From assembly GCF_013391635.1 (NCBI RefSeq), contig NZ_JACAWU010000002.1:372001-436000 (forward strand): a stretch of DNA of 64,000 nt, given 5' to 3'. The notes beneath the pieces were generated by a model. That model ran no database searches and had not been told where the DNA came from. It worked only from the letters and a program-made list of their open reading frames with translations. The position numbers and the translations under genes were made by a program. This DNA is from Natronomonas gomsonensis (GTDB taxonomy: Archaea > Halobacteriota > Halobacteria > Halobacteriales > Haloarculaceae). The stretch's first letter is position 1; each line of letters begins with the position of its first letter. Below, in pieces: positions 1 to 8,690 of this stretch.

Positions 1-207
1 TTGACGTACTCCTTCGGCGCGCTCGCGGCCTTCGCTGCGGCGACGGCGCTTCCAGAACACCCGGGGACGACCGTCGCCCTGCTCGCAATCGACAGCCCGA
101 CGCTCGTGACTTACGTCCACGTTGCGGGATATGCTGTCCTCGCGGCCGTTGCGGCCGTCGCTCTCCGCGTTGGTATCGGCCGAATCGACTCCGAAACGCT
201 CGGGTAG
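1..207 (+). CDS. C-terminal end of a membrane protein (partial)
   Basis: The reading frame is open from the first base and ends at a TAG at 205-207, so only the last 68 codons are visible and the true start lies upstream. The segment is rich in Ala, Val and Leu and has a clear transmembrane stretch at about residues 38-58, followed by a short tail containing Arg and Asp. This suggests the last helix of an integral membrane protein. I do not recognise the family. The TTG at position 1 should not be taken as a start. Confidence 0.5.
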   Translation: MTYSFGALAAFAAATALPEHPGTTVALLAIDSPTLVTYVHVAGYAVLAAVAAVALRVGIGRIDSETLG

Positions 208-237
208 CTTTTTGCTCGGGGCGAGCGTCGACCCGCT

Positions 238-1212
238 ATGGAGTACACCACACTGGGTTCGACCGGTATCGAAGTGTCACGCCTCTGTCTCGGTTGTATG
301 AGTTTCGGCGACTCCGACTGGCGGGAGTGGGTCAAAGGCGAGGAGTTCGGCCACGAACTCGTCGAACGGGCGCGGGACCTCGGCATCAACTTCTTCGACA
401 CCGCCAACATGTACTCTCGCGGCGAGAGCGAGCGCATCCTCGGGGACGCCCTCGAAGGCCACCGCGAGGAGAGCGTCGTCGCGACGAAGTGTTTCTTCCG
501 AATGCGCGACGACGACCCGAACTCCGGTGGGCTCTCCCGGAAGGCCATCGAGCAGGAACTCGACGCTTCACTGGACCGCCTCGGGATGGATACCATCGAC
601 CTCTATCAGATTCACCGCTGGGACTACGACACGCCAATCGAGCAGACGCTCCGGGCGATGACCGACGCCGTCCGCCGCGGAAAGGTCCGTCACATCGGTG
701 CCTCCTCGATGTGGGCCCACCAACTCGCCGAGTCGCTACATACGAGCGACAGGGAGGGGTTAGAGCGGTTCGCGACGATGCAGAACCACTACAACCTCGT
801 CTACCGGGAGGAGGAACGCGAGACCCTCCCGCTGTGTGAGAAGGAGGGCCTCGGCGTCGTCCCCTGGAGCCCGATGGCTCGGGGGTACCTCACTCGCCCC
901 CACGAGGAGTACATGTCGACGAAGCGCGCCGAAACAGACGACTACGCCCAAGAGCACCCCTACGCCAACAACGGAGGGAAGGAAATCAACGAACGCGTCC
1001 AGGAGTTGGCCGCTGATAAGGGCATCTCGATGGCGCAGCTGTCGCTGTCGTGGCTGCTACACAAGGATTGGGTCGACGCTCCCATCATCGGCGCCTCGAA
1101 GATTCAGCACCTCGAAGACGCCGTCGAGGCGCTGGAAATCGACCTCTCGGCCAGCGACATCGCGTACCTCGAAGAGCCGTACGAACCCGTCCCCATCTCG
1201 GGTCACGAATAA
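238..1212 (+). CDS. Aldo/keto reductase
   Basis: A 324-residue cytoplasmic NAD(P)H-dependent oxidoreductase of the aldo/keto reductase superfamily, normal length for the YajO/Tas-like branch. The catalytic tetrad is visible: Asp54 and Tyr59 in FFDTANMYSRGESERILG, Lys84 in VVATKCF and His126 in YQIHRWDY. Near the C-terminus IIGASKIQHLEDAV matches the usual cofactor-binding segment. The physiological substrate cannot be read from the sequence; such enzymes reduce aldehydes and sugars. The start is the ATG at 238, 31 nt after the preceding gene. The next gene converges from the other strand 8 nt beyond the stop. Confidence 0.93.
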   Translation: MEYTTLGSTGIEVSRLCLGCMSFGDSDWREWVKGEEFGHELVERARDLGINFFDTANMYSRGESERILGDALEGHREESVVATKCFFRMRDDDPNSGGLSRKAIEQELDASLDRLGMDTIDLYQIHRWDYDTPIEQTLRAMTDAVRRGKVRHIGASSMWAHQLAESLHTSDREGLERFATMQNHYNLVYREEERETLPLCEKEGLGVVPWSPMARGYLTRPHEEYMSTKRAETDDYAQEHPYANNGGKEINERVQELAADKGISMAQLSLSWLLHKDWVDAPIIGASKIQHLEDAVEALEIDLSASDIAYLEEPYEPVPISGHE

Positions 1213-1220
1213 ATCGGCAC

Positions 1221-2186
1221 TCAGCGCCGACGAGCGAGCAACGCCGCACCGACCAACGCCACGACGGCGACGCCGCCGCCGAAGCCCGCGCCGTCGCCGG
1301 CCGTCGGTGACTGGACGACTTCACGTTCCCACTGTGCCTCAGTCGGCGTGGGCGTCGGTTGCGGCCGCGCCGTCGGCTCCGGTGTCGCGGTCGGTTCGGG
1401 CGTCGACTGCGGCGTCGTCTCGGCTGGAGTGTCGTCGGGGGTCGGTGTCGATTCGGATTCGGTCGTCGAGGTGTCCTCGCTCGTCGTGTCGTCTTCAGGC
1501 GTGCTCTCTTCGGAGGACTCGGGCGTCGGTTCCGGCGTCGGCGTCTGCTCCGGTTCCGACGGCGGCGGTCCGAGTTGCTCTCTGGCCTCGGCTTCGTTCT
1601 CACAGTCACAAATCCAGAAGTAGTGGGATTCGGCCTCGATGGTCTTCCGCTCGCCGCTTGCGGTCACGCCCGTCGTACTCCCGGTGACCTGATACCAACC
1701 GGGCTCGTCGGGGTTCGTGTAACACGTGGCGACCGATACGATTTCGTCGCCGTCGTCAAGGTGTGTCGTCGAGCCGCCGAAATCGTCCTCGCCGTAGAAG
1801 TCGACTTCGAAGCGGTCCTCGCCGGCGGAGAAGCTCTTGACGTTGCTCTCGAGGCTCTCGTCGACCTTCTGGCCGTCGTAGGTGCTCCCGCGGTCGATAC
1901 CGAACGTTTCCGAGTTGGAGGGTCCACAGCCCTCGAAACTCCCCTCCTCGTAGACGGCCAACAGCGTTTCGAGCGTCTCGAAGTCCGTTCCGGCTTCCCC
2001 GACGACGAACTGGCCGTACTTCACGTCGGTCGCGCCGGGCGAGCGGTCGCCCATCGGCTCAACGGTGAACTCCGCGCTTTCGGGTTCGTGGCTCGCGGCC
2101 GCGACGCCGGCACTGCTGGGTACGGCGCCGACAATAAGCGCAAGCGTCAGGACGGTCACGAATCCGACGGTTACTCCCCGGTTCAT
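1221..2186 (-). CDS. Exported surface protein with PGF-CTERM-like C-terminal anchor
   Basis: A 321-residue predicted secreted protein. After the chosen ATG at 2186 comes MNRG plus a hydrophobic signal peptide to about residue 30; in-frame codons further upstream would place 17 non-signal residues before it. The globular part has Cys in EGCGPS, ATCYTN and ICDCEN, possibly disulfide-bonded or metal-binding. A linker of about 85 residues made of Pro, Thr, Glu and Ser follows, then GAGFGGG, a single transmembrane segment and RRR. That C-terminus has the layout of the PGF-CTERM signal processed by archaeosortase A in haloarchaea, although the canonical PGF tripeptide is altered to AGF. The ligand or function is unknown. 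Confidence 0.75.
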   Translation of the reverse strand: MNRGVTVGFVTVLTLALIVGAVPSSAGVAAASHEPESAEFTVEPMGDRSPGATDVKYGQFVVGEAGTDFETLETLLAVYEEGSFEGCGPSNSETFGIDRGSTYDGQKVDESLESNVKSFSAGEDRFEVDFYGEDDFGGSTTHLDDGDEIVSVATCYTNPDEPGWYQVTGSTTGVTASGERKTIEAESHYFWICDCENEAEAREQLGPPPSEPEQTPTPEPTPESSEESTPEDDTTSEDTSTTESESTPTPDDTPAETTPQSTPEPTATPEPTARPQPTPTPTEAQWEREVVQSPTAGDGAGFGGGVAVVALVGAALLARRR

Positions 2187-2273
2187 CGTCTCTATCGGGG
2201 TAGAGGAGTCCAATCCGGTTACGGCTACTGCCGGCAATGACCGGTTCCACGCGATTCGACCCGAGCGAGGAAG

Positions 2274-2280
2274 ATATATA
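2274..2280 (+). promoter_or_regulatory. TATA box of the HTH regulator
   Basis: The sequence ATATATA is centred 27 nt before the ATG at 2304. This is the spacing expected for a haloarchaeal leaderless transcript and decides between the TTG and ATG starts. Confidence 0.6.
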
Positions 2281-2303
2281 GCCCGCCTGCCAACGACGGG
2301 TTG

Positions 2304-2951
2304 ATGCGGTACGTCAAAGTCTCTCTCATGCCCACGGACGGCGATATCGACCCCGTGGGAGAGGAAATCGAGGCCGACCCGTCGCTGACGCGGGAGTCCA
2401 TCCTACACTTCAACCGCCTCAACGACGGCACGGCGGTGCTTTTGACCCAACTTCGGGGGAGCCGCGAACGACTCGAAGCGATATTCGAGGACTGCGAGGA
2501 AATCCTCTCGTACAACGTCTCGTCGGTTCGAGACGGCCTGCAGGCGTACGTACACACGGAGCCAACGGAGGCCGGCGCCGCCCTCTTCGACCTCACCGAG
2601 GAACACGAGTTCGTCGTCGACACCCCCATCGAGTACGGCGGCGACGGCTTCCGTGTCGCCATCATCGGCAAGGAGGAGACCGTCCGCCGTGCAATCGACG
2701 ACGTTCCCGACAGCATCCGGCTGGAACTCGAACAACTCTCGGATTACGACCCCGAACTCCGGGAACTCTCCTCGCTGCTCACCGACCGCCAACAGGAGAT
2801 ACTCAACACGGCCTCCGACCTCGGGTACTACGAGGTACCCCGCCGAGCGACCCACCAGGACATCGCCGACGAACTCGACGTGTCGACGACGACCGTCGGG
2901 GAACACCTCCGGAAAATCGAGGCGCGGATGCTCTCCGAAATCGCCCACTGA
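2304..2951 (+). CDS. Bacterio-opsin-activator-type HTH regulator
   Basis: A 215-residue transcription regulator. Residues 159-210 (from SLLTDRQQEILNTASDLG to EARML) form the helix-turn-helix shared with the haloarchaeal bacterio-opsin activator family (HTH_10), with TTTVGEHLRKIE as recognition region. The N-terminal 150 residues are a haloarchaeal sensing domain of unknown ligand. I chose ATG 2304 rather than TTG 2301 because a TATA box at 2274-2280 sits 27 nt upstream, implying a leaderless message starting there. The gene is divergent from the exported protein at 1221-2186, whose expression it might control. The target is unknown. Confidence 0.8.
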   Translation: MRYVKVSLMPTDGDIDPVGEEIEADPSLTRESILHFNRLNDGTAVLLTQLRGSRERLEAIFEDCEEILSYNVSSVRDGLQAYVHTEPTEAGAALFDLTEEHEFVVDTPIEYGGDGFRVAIIGKEETVRRAIDDVPDSIRLELEQLSDYDPELRELSSLLTDRQQEILNTASDLGYYEVPRRATHQDIADELDVSTTTVGEHLRKIEARMLSEIAH

Positions 2952-2964
2952 GAACGCTACCGAA

Positions 2965-3534
2965 CTACTGGATGGACTCGTCGTCTCCGGTCTCGGTCGA
3001 CCGGTCCGGCGCCGGAACGGCCGCCACTTTCTCGCCGTCGCTCACCCGACTCGTGATGTATGCACTCACCAAGCCGACCAGTCCGACCGGGAGACTCACC
3101 TGAACGGTCAGCGTGAGGAGGCCCGCCGGGTCGAGCGGGCCGCCTCCACCGCCTCCGCTCCCGCCGCCTCCACCCAAAGCGCCGTACTCGGCGAGGACGG
3201 AGAACGTGAAGAACAGCGACAGCGCGACGAATAGGTAGTATCCGAGGAACGAACTGATGCCGACGACGACCGCCGCGGCACCTTCCCTGTCGGGGAGCAC
3301 CTGTCCGATGACGACGCCGGCGACGACCGAGGCTATCGGGCCGGTCGCATACACGATGACGATGACGACGAGGAACATGAGGCCGACCTGGGTCACGTCG
3401 AGGGGGTTGGTTCCGGGGTCGACGAACTGCTCGATGAAGAAACTGAGCGTGAAGTTCCCGGCCAGGCCCAACCCGACGCCGAGGACTCCGAATGTGCCCA
3501 CCACGGCCAGCGCGTACGTGAACAGCCGCCTCAT
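2965..3534 (-). CDS. Polytopic membrane protein, unknown function
   Basis: A 189-residue integral membrane protein with about four hydrophobic helices: an N-terminal one after MRRLF, a pair around the middle, and one near residue 145. A glycine-rich loop (GGGGGSGGGGGG) lies at about residues 121-133. The C-terminal tail is hydrophilic and acidic. I do not recognise a family. The start at 3534 places the first helix at the N-terminus; the in-frame upstream extension is hydrophilic and unlikely. It ends 13 nt from the convergent HTH regulator. Confidence 0.6.
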   Translation of the reverse strand: MRRLFTYALAVVGTFGVLGVGLGLAGNFTLSFFIEQFVDPGTNPLDVTQVGLMFLVVIVIVYATGPIASVVAGVVIGQVLPDREGAAAVVVGISSFLGYYLFVALSLFFTFSVLAEYGALGGGGGSGGGGGGPLDPAGLLTLTVQVSLPVGLVGLVSAYITSRVSDGEKVAAVPAPDRSTETGDDESIQ

Positions 3535-3605
3535 GTTTTCTACCCAACGCTCCGGACGGGTGTGCGTGTTGCCGCGATACAACGGTTCGTTAAATACGCC
3601 GGCGG

Positions 3606-4118
3606 TCACTCCGAGGCTCGGACCGCCCCGGCGACGGTTCGAACGGTTTCGAACTCCTCGTCGCTGTAGGCGATGAACCGCACGTCCGACAGCGACTCGG
3701 GGTCGTAGGCATCGATGGTTTCGGCGATGATACGGGCACCTTCTTCGAGGTCGAATCCGGCGACGCCACAGCCGAGGGCGGGAATCACGAGCGACTCACA
3801 GCCGCGTCGGTCTGCGGCGGCGAGCGCGTTGTGGGTCGCATCTCGAATGCTCTCGGCGGTCGCTTGACCGTCGCCGTAGTGCGGCATCGCGGCCGCGTGA
3901 ATCACGTAGTCGGCGTCGAGGTCGAAGGCGTCGGTGACGGCCGCCGCTCCGAGGTCGACCGGTCCTTCCGCGACGGCGGCCTCGTTGAGGCCACGACCGG
4001 CCGATCGTCTGAGCGCGCCTGCGACGCCCGACCCCATCTGGAGGCTTGTCCCGGCGGCGTTGACGAGTGCGTCCGCCGACTGTGCAGCGATATCGCCCTG
4101 TACGACGCGGAATTCCAT
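3606..4118 (-). CDS. Macrodomain protein (ADP-ribose binding or deacylating)
   Basis: A 170-residue stand-alone macrodomain. The ADP-ribose-binding elements are visible: GDIAAQSADALVNAAG at the N-terminus, the glycine-rich QMGSGVAGAL loop, and IPALGCGVAGF, the second phosphate-binding loop. The family binds ADP-ribose and, in several members, hydrolyses O-acetyl-ADP-ribose or mono-ADP-ribosylated protein. The start at 4118 (MEFRVVQGDI) is typical for the family and drops nine non-conserved residues. The gene is divergent from the one at 4223. Confidence 0.9.
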   Translation of the reverse strand: MEFRVVQGDIAAQSADALVNAAGTSLQMGSGVAGALRRSAGRGLNEAAVAEGPVDLGAAAVTDAFDLDADYVIHAAAMPHYGDGQATAESIRDATHNALAAADRRGCESLVIPALGCGVAGFDLEEGARIIAETIDAYDPESLSDVRFIAYSDEEFETVRTVAGAVRASE

Positions 4119-4191
4119 ACGTGACTGTTCGGTCGGCCGAGACAAAAACGCTCGCCGAATCGGGCGTTTCCAGTCTCGATTCAGCCAACGC

Positions 4192-4200
4192 TTTTTTATC
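4192..4200 (+). promoter_or_regulatory. TATA box upstream of the gene at 4223
   Basis: TTTTTTATC is centred 26 nt before the ATG at 4223, fitting a leaderless mRNA. Confidence 0.5.
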
Positions 4201-4222
4201 GTGACAACAGTTCACAACACGT

Positions 4223-4627
4223 ATGGCATCGACCGACGCCTCCGGACCGGACGGCGAGGTGACGGACGCCGTCGAGCTGATTCGTAACCGGGCCGAGGAA
4301 ACAGTGTTCAGCGTCGTTCGGTTCGACCCCGACCGGTTCGAACCGCTGTACGTCGCCCCCGAGACGCGGGCGATGTACCCCGACGAGGAGGCGATGGAGC
4401 AACACTTCTCGGAACTCCACGACTACGTCAACGTCGACTTCGCCGAAATTGCGCTGTTCTCGGAGGAACTCCTCCCCGATGCGGGGTCGGTGAACTACGT
4501 GACGACCGCGATGGACGGCGTGAAGATACTCCGCGTTTACGCCGGCCACAGCGGCGTCTTTCTCGCGCTTCACCCCGACGAACCGGTGGTTCCACTCGTC
4601 GACATCGTCGACGCCCACCTCCTGTAA
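4223..4627 (+). CDS. Conserved haloarchaeal protein, unknown function
   Basis: A 134-residue acidic soluble protein with no signal peptide, membrane segment or cysteine. The fold looks alpha/beta, with VFSVVRFDPDRFEPLYVA near the start and a C-terminal GVFLALHPDEP strand region. It resembles a small protein family common in haloarchaea, but I cannot name a function. The start is supported by a TATA box 26 nt upstream. Forty-seven nt separate its stop from the next gene on the same strand. Confidence 0.6.
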   Translation: MASTDASGPDGEVTDAVELIRNRAEETVFSVVRFDPDRFEPLYVAPETRAMYPDEEAMEQHFSELHDYVNVDFAEIALFSEELLPDAGSVNYVTTAMDGVKILRVYAGHSGVFLALHPDEPVVPLVDIVDAHLL

Positions 4628-4674
4628 CCTCCGGGACCGACACGCCGAAACCGACGGCGGCCGTACGTTCAGGT

Positions 4675-5370
4675 ATGCGGGTACTGCTCTCGATGACGTG
4701 GCGGGACCTGCTGTTCGCTCACTGGCTGATAGACGCCGAACCCGTCGCTCGACGCCTCCCCGACGGCGTCTCAGTCGACACCTACGACGGTGATGCCTAC
4801 CTCGGCGTCGTCCCGTTCGTGATGGCAGACATCCGTCCCCGAGGCGTTCCCGTCGGCCTCCAGTTCGGCGAACTCAACCTCCGGACGTACGTCAGCGTCA
4901 ACGGCCGGCCGGGCGTGTACTTCTTCAATCTCGATGCCGACGACCGCGTCGGCGTCGGCCTCGCACGAGCGCTGTTCCAGTTACCGTACTACCGCGCCGA
5001 GATGGATATCCAGACGCGCGGGGAGGGCACCGACCGCGAGGTCACCTTCAGGAGCCACCGCCGGGATACCGGCGCCGCGCCGGCGGCGTTCGATGCGACC
5101 TACGGCCCGGAGGGTGCCTTCGAGACGCCCGCTCCCGGCTCGCTCGACGCGTTCCTCACCGAACGCTATCGGTTCTACACGACCGACGATGGCGGCCGAC
5201 TGTACTACGGCGACATCGACCACGAACCGTGGTCGCTGGCACCGGCCACCGCCGACATCCGGACGAACACGCTGTTTTCGGCCAACGGCTTCGAGCGCCC
5301 CGATGGCGACCCACGACTGCGGTTTGCCGCCCCGATAGACGTGACTGCCGGCCGCATCCACCGCGAGTGA
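4675..5370 (+). CDS. YqjF / DUF2071 family protein
   Basis: A 231-residue protein of the DUF2071 (YqjF, COG3361) family. Recognisable features are the N-terminal TWRDLLFAHWLIDAEPV, the central PFVMADIRPRG with LNLRTYV, and YRFYTTDDGG toward the end. The family resembles acetoacetate-decarboxylase-like folds, but no activity is established. It follows the 4223 gene by 47 nt and may be cotranscribed with it. Confidence 0.8.
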   Translation: MRVLLSMTWRDLLFAHWLIDAEPVARRLPDGVSVDTYDGDAYLGVVPFVMADIRPRGVPVGLQFGELNLRTYVSVNGRPGVYFFNLDADDRVGVGLARALFQLPYYRAEMDIQTRGEGTDREVTFRSHRRDTGAAPAAFDATYGPEGAFETPAPGSLDAFLTERYRFYTTDDGGRLYYGDIDHEPWSLAPATADIRTNTLFSANGFERPDGDPRLRFAAPIDVTAGRIHRE

Positions 5371-5391
5371 GACGGCGACCGGACACGGCCT

Positions 5392-5400
5392 ACTATATAC
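5392..5400 (+). promoter_or_regulatory. TATA box of the PH-domain operon
   Basis: ACTATATAC is centred 27 nt before the ATG at 5423, the spacing expected for a leaderless transcript carrying both PH-domain genes. Confidence 0.6.
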
Positions 5401-5422
5401 GACCCGCTCACAACGAAACCCA

Positions 5423-6028
5423 ATGGACGATTCGGACCCAGCAGGCGACGGCCCCCTCGGCGACGAGTTAGCGCCGGCTGTTCGGCGGGTAGCGGACGAC
5501 ACCGACGCCGACACCGAGGGGTCACCCGAGGAACCCGTTCCCGACATCGAATCCCTCATCGGACCCCAGCAGACGCTCGAACCGGAGATTCAGGCAGTCT
5601 GGATACTGCAGAGCGGCATCTCGGCGGCGGTTCTCGGTGTCATCTCTGCTGTCGCGTTCGCGTTTTTCTCTCCCGGCGACCCGTGGCTCGGCGGCGTCGT
5701 CTTCACCGTCGTGTTCCTTCTGGGCGCGACGCTGGCGGTACTCCGGTATCGGTCGTGGGCCTACGAGGTCCGGGAGGACTCGCTGTATCTCGAACGCGGC
5801 GTCGTGACCCGGGTGAAGACCGTCGTCCCCTACGTCCGCATCCAACACGTCGACGCCAGCCGCGGCCCCATAGAGCGGACGTTCGGGCTGGCGACGACCG
5901 TCGTCTACACCGCCGGCTCTCGCGGCGCCGACGTGTCGATACCCGGACTGACTCCGGAGCGGGCCGATGACCTCCAGGACCGGCTGAAACAGTTGGCCAT
6001 CGCCGCCGAAGGCGAGGACGCAGTGTAA
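5423..6028 (+). CDS. PH domain-containing membrane protein (YdbS-like)
   Basis: A 201-residue protein: an acidic N-terminal region, two transmembrane helices at about residues 57-105, then a bacterial PH-like domain (bPH2, formerly DUF304), seen in YEVREDSLYLERGVVTRVKT, VVPYVRIQHVD and FGLATTVVYTAGS. It is the single-domain partner of the next gene. The TAA stop and the following ATG share one base (TAATG), so translation is probably coupled. In Bacillus the homologous pair is linked to resistance to a membrane-active lantibiotic; the archaeal role is unknown. Confidence 0.85.
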   Translation: MDDSDPAGDGPLGDELAPAVRRVADDTDADTEGSPEEPVPDIESLIGPQQTLEPEIQAVWILQSGISAAVLGVISAVAFAFFSPGDPWLGGVVFTVVFLLGATLAVLRYRSWAYEVREDSLYLERGVVTRVKTVVPYVRIQHVDASRGPIERTFGLATTVVYTAGSRGADVSIPGLTPERADDLQDRLKQLAIAAEGEDAV

Positions 6029-7500
6029 TGAATCTCGACCCGCTGTCGATTCCGTACCGCGCCGGCGAGTCGGTCCTCAGGTTGGCGTGGGTGCTCATCT
6101 TCCTCGTCTTCGGCAACCAGACGTTCGGCGGGTTCACGGGGGTCGGACTGGTCGTCGTCGCGTGGTTCCTCGTCACGCTCGCGTACCAATTCGTCTACTA
6201 CCAGCGTTTCGAGTACGAACTCACCGAGGACACCCTCGACATCGCTTCGGGCGTCGTCTCCCGGCGGAACCGAGAAATCCCGATTCGTCGGGTCCAGAAC
6301 GTCGACATCTCGCGCAACGTCGTCCACCGACTGCTCGGCATCGCCCAAATCGACCTCGAAACCGCCGGTGGTTCCTCGACGGAAGCCTCCCTGAAGTACG
6401 TCAGTTTCGAGGAGGCAAAGCGACTCCAGTCGGAAATCGGCCGGCTCAAACGAGGCGAGGCCTCGACCGACGAGACGACCGCCGCCGCGCCGACCGAACG
6501 TGAACTGTTCGCCATCACGTCGAAGGAACTCGCGTTGCTCGGCGTCATCGGCATCGACCTCCGGCTCCTGTCGTTCGTGACGGTGCTGTTGCCGGTCGTC
6601 GCGCCGTCGCTCACCGGGCAGTTCGGCGACCCACTGGTGGGGCTCGCCGTGACGGCACCGCTTGCGGCCGTCGCAATCGTCGCCGTGACCGCTGCGATAA
6701 GCGGCGCGTTGGCCGTGACGAACTACTACGGGTTCCGGCTGTCGCGGGTGTCCGAGGAACTCCACTACGAGCGAGGACTCCTCCAGCGGTTCAGCGGCAC
6801 CATCCCACTGGAGAAGGTCCAGACGCTCTCGATTTCGGAGAACGTCATCGCCCGACACCTCGGGTACGCCTCCCTGGCCGTCGAGACGGCTGGCTACTCC
6901 CCGAACGATGCTGGTTCACAGTCGGCGGTGCCGCTCGCCGACCGCCGGCGGGTGTTCGACCTCGCCCAGTCCGTCGAGTCCTTCGAGGACGTGGCATTCG
7001 AGCGTCCGCCGAAACGCGCCCGCCAGCGGTACGTCGTCCGCTACGGCATCGTCGCTGCCGTCGTCGTCGCCGCCGCCTTCGCCGTCGACCGGTTCACGGG
7101 ATTCACGTTCGCGTGGTACGCGACGGCCGTGTTGGTCGTCGCAGCGCCGGTGGCCGCACACCTGAAGTGGCGCAACCTCGGCTACGACCTCCAGTCGGAG
7201 TACGTCGTCCTCCGGGAGGGCTTTTGGACGCGAACGATTTCGGTCGTTCCCTACTACCGGGTCCAGACCGTCGTCGATTCCCAGACGATTTTCCAGCGCC
7301 GCCGTCGACTGGCGACGCTCGTCGTCGACACCGCCGGGTCCAGCGGTCTGACGAGCGGGGCCACCCGAGCACTCGACATCGACGAGGCGAGGGCGAGCGA
7401 ACTCCGCGAAATCGTCGCCGACCGCCTCCAAGAGGAGCTAGTCGAGCGACGCGAACAGCGGCGACGAGAGCGACTGGACTCCATCGAAGCGGCGGCGTGA
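6028..7500 (+). CDS. PH domain-containing membrane protein with three bPH2 repeats (YdbT-like)
   Basis: A 490-residue integral membrane protein. Three copies of the transmembrane-pair plus bPH2 module are visible by their repeated core: RRNREIPIRRVQNVD with LGIAQIDLETAG, then FSGTIPLEKVQTLS with LGYASLAVETAG, then TISVVPYYRVQTVV with LATLVVDTAG. This is the usual YdbT layout. The start overlaps the stop of the YdbS-like gene by one base. Its stop at 7498-7500 abuts, with no gap, the stop of the convergent VOC gene. Confidence 0.88.
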   Translation: MNLDPLSIPYRAGESVLRLAWVLIFLVFGNQTFGGFTGVGLVVVAWFLVTLAYQFVYYQRFEYELTEDTLDIASGVVSRRNREIPIRRVQNVDISRNVVHRLLGIAQIDLETAGGSSTEASLKYVSFEEAKRLQSEIGRLKRGEASTDETTAAAPTERELFAITSKELALLGVIGIDLRLLSFVTVLLPVVAPSLTGQFGDPLVGLAVTAPLAAVAIVAVTAAISGALAVTNYYGFRLSRVSEELHYERGLLQRFSGTIPLEKVQTLSISENVIARHLGYASLAVETAGYSPNDAGSQSAVPLADRRRVFDLAQSVESFEDVAFERPPKRARQRYVVRYGIVAAVVVAAAFAVDRFTGFTFAWYATAVLVVAAPVAAHLKWRNLGYDLQSEYVVLREGFWTRTISVVPYYRVQTVVDSQTIFQRRRRLATLVVDTAGSSGLTSGATRALDIDEARASELREIVADRLQEELVERREQRRRERLDSIEAAA

Positions 7501-7833
7501 CTACTCGAAGACCTGTATCTCGACGGTTCGGCCCTCCGGGTCCGTGAGGAAACACTGGTAAATCCCGTAGCGTTCGTTGTAGGTCGGTGGGGACTCCCCG
7601 ACGGACTCCAGTTCGGCGTAGAGTTGGTCGACCGCCGCTCTGGAATCGACGACGAAGGTGAGGATGCCGTCGGTTTCAGCGGTCTCGCGCTCACAGAACC
7701 CGAACCGGAACCCACCGACTTCGAGGATGGTGCAGTCGGGCTGTTCGCGCCACACGTCGGCGCCGAGACGTTCGGTGTAGAAGTCGACGACCTCGTCGAG
7801 TCGCTGCGTTCGAAAGAAGACGATACCGTCCAT
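7501..7833 (-). CDS. VOC / glyoxalase-fold protein
   Basis: A 110-residue single-module protein of the vicinal oxygen chelate superfamily. VFFRTQRLDEVVDFYTERLG at the start and FLTDPEGRTVEIQVFE at the end are the classic VOC signatures, with the terminal Glu as a likely metal ligand. The substrate is unknown. I start at ATG 7833 (MDGIVFF); the upstream extension reads through the promoter of the divergent lipoprotein gene. Its stop directly abuts that of the convergent YdbT-like gene. Confidence 0.85.
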   Translation of the reverse strand: MDGIVFFRTQRLDEVVDFYTERLGADVWREQPDCTILEVGGFRFGFCERETAETDGILTFVVDSRAAVDQLYAELESVGESPPTYNERYGIYQCFLTDPEGRTVEIQVFE

Positions 7834-7854
7834 ATTCGCGCTATGGCCACTACC

Positions 7855-7878
7855 CTTATACGTGGTACGCAACCACGT
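7855..7878 (+). promoter_or_regulatory. TATA box and 7-bp palindrome at the lipoprotein promoter
   Basis: CTTATAC (7855-7861) is centred 26 nt before the ATG at 7884. Between it and the start is a perfect inverted repeat: ACGTGGT at 7860-7866 and ACCACGT at 7872-7878 with a 5-nt spacer. A repressor bound there would block initiation. The palindrome also lies upstream of the divergent VOC gene. The operator role is inference. Confidence 0.4.
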
Positions 7879-7883
7879 CGGAT

Positions 7884-8678
7884 ATGGTATCCCGTTCGAC
7901 ACTAACCGTCTCGGTCGTGGTCGTCGTGTTACTCGCCGGGTGTTCCGGACTCGTCGGTGACAGCGGCGGCGACGGAACGCCCGAACCCGAGGGCACGCCG
8001 GCCCCCGAAGACCCCTCGGAGTTCGAGTATGCCGACGGGTTCGGCTCCGACGGCATCACTGACGGCCAACAGGCCGTCGAGAGCTACGACGCGGCCGTCC
8101 AATCGCAGGGCAGTTACACCGGCGACTACCAGTACACCATCGACACCCAAGACGGGGAAACCCTCGTCGAGGGAGACTACCGCGTCGACTTCGAGAACGA
8201 ACAGGCGCTGCGAACCGTTGCGGTCGAAACCGACAGCGCCAACGGGACGAGTGAGACCTACTACGGCGACGGCGAGCAGTACAACCGGAGTTCCTACAAC
8301 GGTCAGTACGGCGACGTGGCCTCCTCGAACGAGACGTTCCCGGCCTCGGAATTGACGGCGTCGGAGGCCGTCGAGCCGTTCCTGCTCAACGCCTCCCAGT
8401 ACGACGCGAGCGTCGAACAGCGAGACGGCGAAACCGTCGTCGTCTACGAGTCCAGCGACATCGAGGGCGCGGGGAGCTTCCTCGGCGTCGACAGTGCTGA
8501 GAACGTCTCGACGTTCGACGCCAGTTTCGTCGTCGACAGCGAGGGTCTCATCCACACCGCGGAGTACGAAATCACCTACACCGTCGACGGCACTGAGCGG
8601 ACCGTCGACATGTCCTTCGAGTTGTCGTCGCTCGGAGAGACGACTGTCGAGCGACCCTCCTGGGTCGACAGTAGTTGA
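7884..8678 (+). CDS. Lipoprotein, haloarchaeal family, paralog of the next gene
   Basis: A 264-residue predicted lipoprotein. The signal peptide ends in the lipobox LAGC with Cys19. A Pro/Glu-rich linker of about 20 residues follows, then FADGFGSDG-like motifs and a beta-rich domain containing YQYTIDTQDGET, TYYGDGEQYNR and a final block ending VERPSWVD. The same architecture occurs in the next gene (YPDGYGPGGVTD start, VDRPDWFE end), so the two are tandem paralogs. The family is widespread in haloarchaea. The fold recalls LolA/LppX-like carriers, but that is only an impression. Confidence 0.75.
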   Translation: MVSRSTLTVSVVVVVLLAGCSGLVGDSGGDGTPEPEGTPAPEDPSEFEYADGFGSDGITDGQQAVESYDAAVQSQGSYTGDYQYTIDTQDGETLVEGDYRVDFENEQALRTVAVETDSANGTSETYYGDGEQYNRSSYNGQYGDVASSNETFPASELTASEAVEPFLLNASQYDASVEQRDGETVVVYESSDIEGAGSFLGVDSAENVSTFDASFVVDSEGLIHTAEYEITYTVDGTERTVDMSFELSSLGETTVERPSWVDSS

Positions 8679-8690
8679 ACCGAACACAGC

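Noticed and set aside
1330-1560. Repetitive short motifs that could suggest a CRISPR or tandem-repeat array
   Set aside because: The repeats are codons of a Pro/Thr/Glu linker in an exported protein; spacing is not regular and there are no unique spacers of equal length.
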